From an uncultured Flavobacterium sp. (lineage in GTDB: Bacteria > Bacteroidota > Bacteroidia > Flavobacteriales > Flavobacteriaceae): a stretch of DNA of 64,000 bases. The first letter of the stretch is position 1; each line of letters starts with the position of its first letter. A program made the position numbers and the translations under genes. The notes below the pieces were generated by a model. The model had not been told where the DNA came from. It ran no database searches and saw only the letters and a program-made list of their open reading frames with translations. Location of the stretch: positions 1-64,000 of the forward strand of contig NZ_CAMLMK010000005.1 in NCBI RefSeq assembly GCF_946481155.1, given 5' to 3'. Below, piece by piece: positions 60,272 to 64,000 of the stretch.

Positions 60272-60808
60272 TTATTTTGTGATAAATCTCGGGTCAGTTT
60301 CCATCACGGTGCCGCATTCGGAACATGTTCTTAGCTCCTCTGAATTGTAAAAATGCTGGAAATGAGGCAGAAAATCGTTTTCAATATCACTCAATTCAAA
60401 GTAAACTTCATAGAGTTTGTGGTTGCAATTGTCGCAAAACCATAACAAACCGTCTTTGGCTCCAAGGTCATGTCGTTTTCTTTCGATTACCAGTCCGATT
60501 GAACCTTCAGAGCGGACAGGCGAGTGCGGCACTTTGGCCGGATGCAGATACATGTCACCCGCAGAAAGTTGCATGGCTCTTTTTTGTCCTTCATCCTGAA
60601 CATACACCGTGATATCCCCTTCCAGCTGATAAAACAGCTCTTCGGTTTCATTGTAATGATAGTCTTTACGGGCATTGGGTCCGGCCACAATCATTACGAT
60701 ATAGTCCTGGGCATCCACGTAAATACTTTTATTGCCTACAGGTGGTTTCAGCAAATGTCGATTTTCCTCAATCCACTGATGAAGATTGAACGGTTTTTGA
60801 ATAGCCAT
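60272..60808 (-). CDS. nbaC: 3-hydroxyanthranilate 3,4-dioxygenase
   Basis: This cupin enzyme opens 3-hydroxyanthranilate, giving the precursor of quinolinate, so it connects tryptophan breakdown to NAD. The 178-residue protein has the iron site in DYHYNETEELFYQLEG and VPHSP (His, Glu, His), and a C-terminal rubredoxin-like CDNC...CSEC site, as in bacterial HAAO. Other kynurenine-pathway genes are not in the window. It lies 58 nt upstream of the ALDH on the same strand. Confidence 0.95.
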   Translation of the reverse strand: MAIQKPFNLHQWIEENRHLLKPPVGNKSIYVDAQDYIVMIVAGPNARKDYHYNETEELFYQLEGDITVYVQDEGQKRAMQLSAGDMYLHPAKVPHSPVRSEGSIGLVIERKRHDLGAKDGLLWFCDNCNHKLYEVYFELSDIENDFLPHFQHFYNSEELRTCSECGTVMETDPRFITK

Positions 60809-60845
60809 AATGTTATTTTTAACAACGCTAATTTACGAAAATAAA

Positions 60846-60869
60846 AAAGGTCAGCTTTCGCCAACCTTT
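60846..60869 (-). terminator. Terminator after the exported phosphatase-like gene
   Basis: AAAGGTTGGC and GCTGACCTTT pair (two G-U) around a GAAA loop, followed by a T run on the minus strand. Confidence 0.75.
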
Positions 60870-60874
60870 AAATA

Positions 60875-61975
60875 TTATTTTCCTTCTTTAATCAGGTAGA
60901 TGTATACCGGGAAGTGGTCACTGAAACCTACTTCATTTAAAGTATGTCGCAAAGGATATCCTTTATACTGGCCCGTTGTGGTAATCAGGAAAGGCTTGTT
61001 GTAAATTCCGGCTTTCCAATAGCGCCAAGATGAGTAATCGTTTCTGATTAACGGCTCGGTCACCATAATGATATCGAAAATATCCCAGGCATCACGGTAT
61101 CCGATGGTTCCCATGCCTTTGTTGGCCATGCTTTCAAACGGATTGTATACCCCTAACGGCTGTACATCCTGTTTTTTGCCTTTGGCACCGATTTCCACTT
61201 TCACACTCTTATTAAAGCTTCCGTCATTTAAATCTCCCAGGATAATTACTTTAGCATCCGGTTTGATCTTTTGAAGGGAATCGGTTATCTTTTTTGTCAA
61301 TGCCGCTGCCGCTTCTCTGTATGGAGCACTTTTTTTCTCCCCTCCGGAACGCGAAGGCCAGTGGCACACAATAACGTTAATTTCTTCACCATCTAATAAA
61401 CCTGTAACCAATAACTGGTCACGAGTATAGATTCTTTTGGTTTTTTGGTCTACTGAGGTGTTGTCATCCGTTTTCTCGTCGCTTTCTTTTTTATCTTTCT
61501 TTCCTGATTCTTTTTCATAAATCATTAGAGGGACATTTTTATAGCTCAGTGGCTGAAAATGTTTCTTTTTGTATAACAACGCTACGTCGATACCACGTTT
61601 GTCCGGGGAGTCGAAATGTACAATACCGTACTCTTTATTAATTAATTTAGGCTGTTTTACCAAATCTTCCAGCACGCCTCTGTTTTCAATCTCACTACCT
61701 CCGATTAATACTGGTGATTCATTCTGATGTTCTCCTGTACCGATTTCAGCCAAAACCCTACTCAGGTTCTCTAATTTTTGCTTGTATTTCTCACCGGTCC
61801 AGTTTTGAGCACCGCCTGGCAACCATTCCTCATCATTATTTGCCTGATTGATGGTGTCAAAAAGGTTCTCAAAATTGTAAAAGGCTACCGTATGTACAGC
61901 AAATTTCTTCTGCTGGGCCATAACCGACAGTCCGGAAAACAACAAAACAGACAAAATAATAATTCTATTTCTCAT
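60875..61975 (-). CDS. Exported endonuclease/exonuclease/phosphatase-family protein
   Basis: A 366-residue exported protein with signal peptide (MRNRIIILSVLLFSGLSVMA). It has EEP family motifs YNFENLFDT, SEIENRGVL, DKRGIDVALLYKK, CHWPSRSGG, ILGDLNDGS and a C-terminal SDHFPVY. The catalytic Asp, His and Glu of DNase I-like hydrolases are therefore present. A Lys/Asp-rich insert (ESGKKDKKESDEKTDD) is probably a flexible loop. The substrate is unknown: DNA, RNA or phosphoesters outside the cytoplasm. Confidence 0.88.
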   Translation of the reverse strand: MRNRIIILSVLLFSGLSVMAQQKKFAVHTVAFYNFENLFDTINQANNDEEWLPGGAQNWTGEKYKQKLENLSRVLAEIGTGEHQNESPVLIGGSEIENRGVLEDLVKQPKLINKEYGIVHFDSPDKRGIDVALLYKKKHFQPLSYKNVPLMIYEKESGKKDKKESDEKTDDNTSVDQKTKRIYTRDQLLVTGLLDGEEINVIVCHWPSRSGGEKKSAPYREAAAALTKKITDSLQKIKPDAKVIILGDLNDGSFNKSVKVEIGAKGKKQDVQPLGVYNPFESMANKGMGTIGYRDAWDIFDIIMVTEPLIRNDYSSWRYWKAGIYNKPFLITTTGQYKGYPLRHTLNEVGFSDHFPVYIYLIKEGK

Positions 61976-62396
61976 AAGTATAATTATCTTTTTTATTAAA
62001 GCACAATTTTTTATTTATCAGTCCCTTAGCGACTTACATCTCACTCATAATACAAATATTACGCCAAAAGTAATTAGCGCCGCTTGCTTTTTTATTTGGG
62101 GAAGCAAATGTAAAATAATAATCTAAATTGTTTACTTTTATTTAGTTAATAAATTTTTAATAGATAATTTCGACAAAAATTCAAATTTCAAAAATAAATA
62201 AATGTCTGAAAATCAATAATTTACATTTTCTTGAATTTCCATCATCTGGGGCGTTCCAAAATTTTAAGATTAACTTAAGTTTAAGTTTTGACAAAAATAT
62301 CCAACAAGAGCATTGTAAGTTATTTTAAAACGCGTAAATTTGCCCCCCTTTGCTTCTTATTATTTAAAAAACAGGGGATTAACTTTAATTTTATTT
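61976..62396. other. 421-nt divergent intergenic region with two promoters
   Basis: No gene is seen. Leftward TACATTTG (62105-62112) may drive the exported phosphatase-like gene with a leader of about 120 nt. Rightward TTG (62313-62315), a 19-nt spacer and TAAATTTG (62335-62342) may drive the TonB receptor with a leader of about 50 nt. The centre (62113-62280) is AT-rich with no structure that I can recognise. Confidence 0.5.
62335..62342 (+). promoter_or_regulatory. Promoter of the TonB-dependent receptor
   Basis: TAAATTTG is an exact TAnnTTTG element, and TTG lies 19 nt upstream as the -33 box. Confidence 0.65.
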
Positions 62397-64000
62397 ATGA
62401 AAAAACTTGTAATTTTTACTTTACTTGTAATGCAAGTCGTTTTTGGTTGGGCACAACAAAATCCTTCCCTGAAAGGAAAAGTTGTGGATTCAAAAACTCA
62501 GAAACCATTACAGAATGTTGTTGCAACTATTCAAAGTACGAACCAATCGGCCTTAACCAATTTTGATGGTGTATTTACTTTTCCGGTTGTAACCGAAGGA
62601 AATCAGGCATTGCAAATCAGCAGTCCGGGGTATACTTCTCAAACTTTTGCAATTGAAATTAAAAAAGGCGAAACCCTTGATTTGGGTGTTGTCGTTTTAG
62701 AAGAAGACGTTACTTCAGAGCAGCAATTGTCTCTGGTAACCATCACCGAAAATGACTTAGGTGACGACAACAGTGGTTCTGAAAGCACATCAGGTCTTTT
62801 ACAGGCTTCGAGAGATGCTTACCAGCAAGCTGCGGCTTTTAACTGGGGGCAATCGCGTTTCAGAATCAGAGGTTTGGACAATGAGTACGGAACGACCATG
62901 ATCAATGGTATTGTAATGAACAAGTTGTATGACGGAAGACCGCAATGGAGCAACTGGGGCGGATTAAACGATGCTACCAGAAACCAGGAATTCACTATGG
63001 GTTCTGCCCCTTCTGATTATACTTTCGGAGGAATTTTAGGAACTCAGGAAATCAATACCAGAGCTTCTTTCTACAGACCGGGCAACCGCGTTTCGTTCTC
63101 CGGAACCAATACGAATTACAGCTGGAGAGCTATGGGAACCCACGCTTCCGGAATGAATAAGAACGGATGGGCATTTGTCGTTTCCGCTTCAAGAAGATGG
63201 GCTGAAGAAGGATACTTCGAAGGCACTGATTACGGCGCTAATTCGATTTTCGCAAGTGTTGAAAAACGCTTTAACGACAAACACAGTTTGAACTTCACCT
63301 CAATTTACGCTCAGAACAGCAGAGGAAAAACATCTCCAAATACCAAAGAAGTTAATGACTTAATGGGTATTAAGTACAACTCGTACTGGGGATGGCAAGA
63401 CGGGAAGAAAAGAAACTCCCGTGACAAAGACATTCAGGAGCCTATCATGATGTTAAGCCATTTTTGGAAAATCAATGCTAAAAACACTTTGAATACCAAT
63501 GTAGCCTATCAGACAGGTTCTGTTGGAAACTCAAGATTGGATTACCAATTGGCTAACAGCCCGGATCCTACGTATTACAGAAACTTACCAAGTTATTATT
63601 TGAACTACCATACTTCAGGCGGCGAATGGCAGCCAGATTATGTTCAGGCGGAAAACGCAAGAAACTATTTCTTAGGAAACAGCCAGATCGACTGGAACGC
63701 TATGTATATTGCAAACCAGAATACTGCAGGTGGTAACAGTGCTTATGTTCTTTATGAAGACCGTACGGATGACACGCAAATTTCAGCTAATTCTATCCTG
63801 ACGTCACAGTTAAGCGATAACATCAACCTAAATGCAGGAGCTACTTTCAGAAAACTGAAATCACACAACTTCCAGAATTTATTGGATTTATTAGGAGGTC
63901 AGTATTTTAACGACATTGATCCTTTCTACGCCGGTGACGCTACTCAGTCGGATTTGAATAATCCTAACAGACAAGTGGGCGAAGGCGATACTTTCGGGTA
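62397..64000 (+). CDS. TonB-dependent receptor (N-terminal part, cut by the window end)
   Basis: The frame from ATG 62397 is open to the window end (534 residues seen). It has a signal peptide (MKKLVIFTLLVMQVVFGWAQ), a CarboxypepD_reg-like domain (LKGKVVDSKTQKPLQNVVAT; about 24-105), a plug region (about 120-240; SRFRIRGLDNEYGTTMING), and the first barrel strands. No SusD gene is seen upstream, and the substrate is unknown. The sequence stays in frame, so only the downstream part is missing. Confidence 0.92.
   Translation, partial: MKKLVIFTLLVMQVVFGWAQQNPSLKGKVVDSKTQKPLQNVVATIQSTNQSALTNFDGVFTFPVVTEGNQALQISSPGYTSQTFAIEIKKGETLDLGVVVLEEDVTSEQQLSLVTITENDLGDDNSGSESTSGLLQASRDAYQQAAAFNWGQSRFRIRGLDNEYGTTMINGIVMNKLYDGRPQWSNWGGLNDATRNQEFTMGSAPSDYTFGGILGTQEINTRASFYRPGNRVSFSGTNTNYSWRAMGTHASGMNKNGWAFVVSASRRWAEEGYFEGTDYGANSIFASVEKRFNDKHSLNFTSIYAQNSRGKTSPNTKEVNDLMGIKYNSYWGWQDGKKRNSRDKDIQEPIMMLSHFWKINAKNTLNTNVAYQTGSVGNSRLDYQLANSPDPTYYRNLPSYYLNYHTSGGEWQPDYVQAENARNYFLGNSQIDWNAMYIANQNTAGGNSAYVLYEDRTDDTQISANSILTSQLSDNINLNAGATFRKLKSHNFQNLLDLLGGQYFNDIDPFYAGDATQSDLNNPNRQVGEGDTFG

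Overview
The window looks like chromosomal DNA of a Flavobacteriaceae bacterium (Bacteroidota), probably Flavobacterium or a close relative. The evidence is a PorZ-like type IX secretion (T9SS) protein, T9SS C-terminal sorting domains, the BatA-E operon, many Bacteroidota-type promoters (TAnnTTTG, usually with no Shine-Dalgarno), a carboxypeptidase-domain TonB-dependent receptor, tyrosine and kynurenine catabolic enzymes, and a eukaryote-like IleS. I see no rRNA, tRNA, CRISPR array, insertion sequence or prophage. Genes are dense and intergenic gaps are short.

Layout. 0.2-2.7 kb: tyrosine degradation (hppD, hmgA). 2.9-10.4 kb: amino-acid permease, a patatin fused to an outer-membrane barrel, uvrC, an aspartoacylase-like hydrolase, 5-formyltetrahydrofolate cyclo-ligase and a small lipoprotein. 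10.5-18.1 kb: lspA, a DksA-like protein, ileS, recO and porZ. 18.3-26.5 kb: outer-membrane and metabolic genes, ending in yicC-(hypothetical)-gmk-nadD. 26.5-30.7 kb: a leftward operon for a Prs-like enzyme, NADAR, KptA and nicotinamide phosphoribosyltransferase, preceded by an NrtR-type Nudix regulator. 30.7-41.3 kb: T9SS-exported NHL protein, lipoprotein, gpsA, terC, GH92 mannosidase, pheS and cvpA. 41.3-50.3 kb: moxR-DUF58-BatD-like-batA-batB-batC-batD-batE. 50.4-62 kb: lipoproteins, an AlbA_2 protein, a lipoprotein histidine kinase with LuxR-type regulator, phosphoesterase, PhnA, an ALDH7-type dehydrogenase, 3-hydroxyanthranilate dioxygenase and an exported phosphodiesterase-like protein. 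62.4 kb to the end: the first part of a TonB-dependent receptor.

Two things stand out. First, the NAD/ADP-ribose locus at 26.5-30.7 kb has three copies of one palindrome, TTTGyGTA-N5-TACrCAAA with one mismatch. Two overlap the -7 elements of the two promoters in identical geometry and the third covers the regulator's stop codon. The operon joins two enzymes that release or transfer ADP-ribose (KptA, NADAR) to a Prs-like/NAMPT pair that could rebuild NAD. Second, many short intergenic regions are built from imperfect 7-nt repeats (CTGnnnn, CTTnnnn, AATTATG-like), often as inverted arrays that abut or enter genes, including one inside the bat operon. IleS also carries a swapped GxHH signature in place of HxGH, which has been linked to mupirocin hyper-resistance.

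Starts were chosen by signal-peptide or family N-termini. Several long reading frames begin at TTG or GTG upstream of a better ATG, and I used the ATG.
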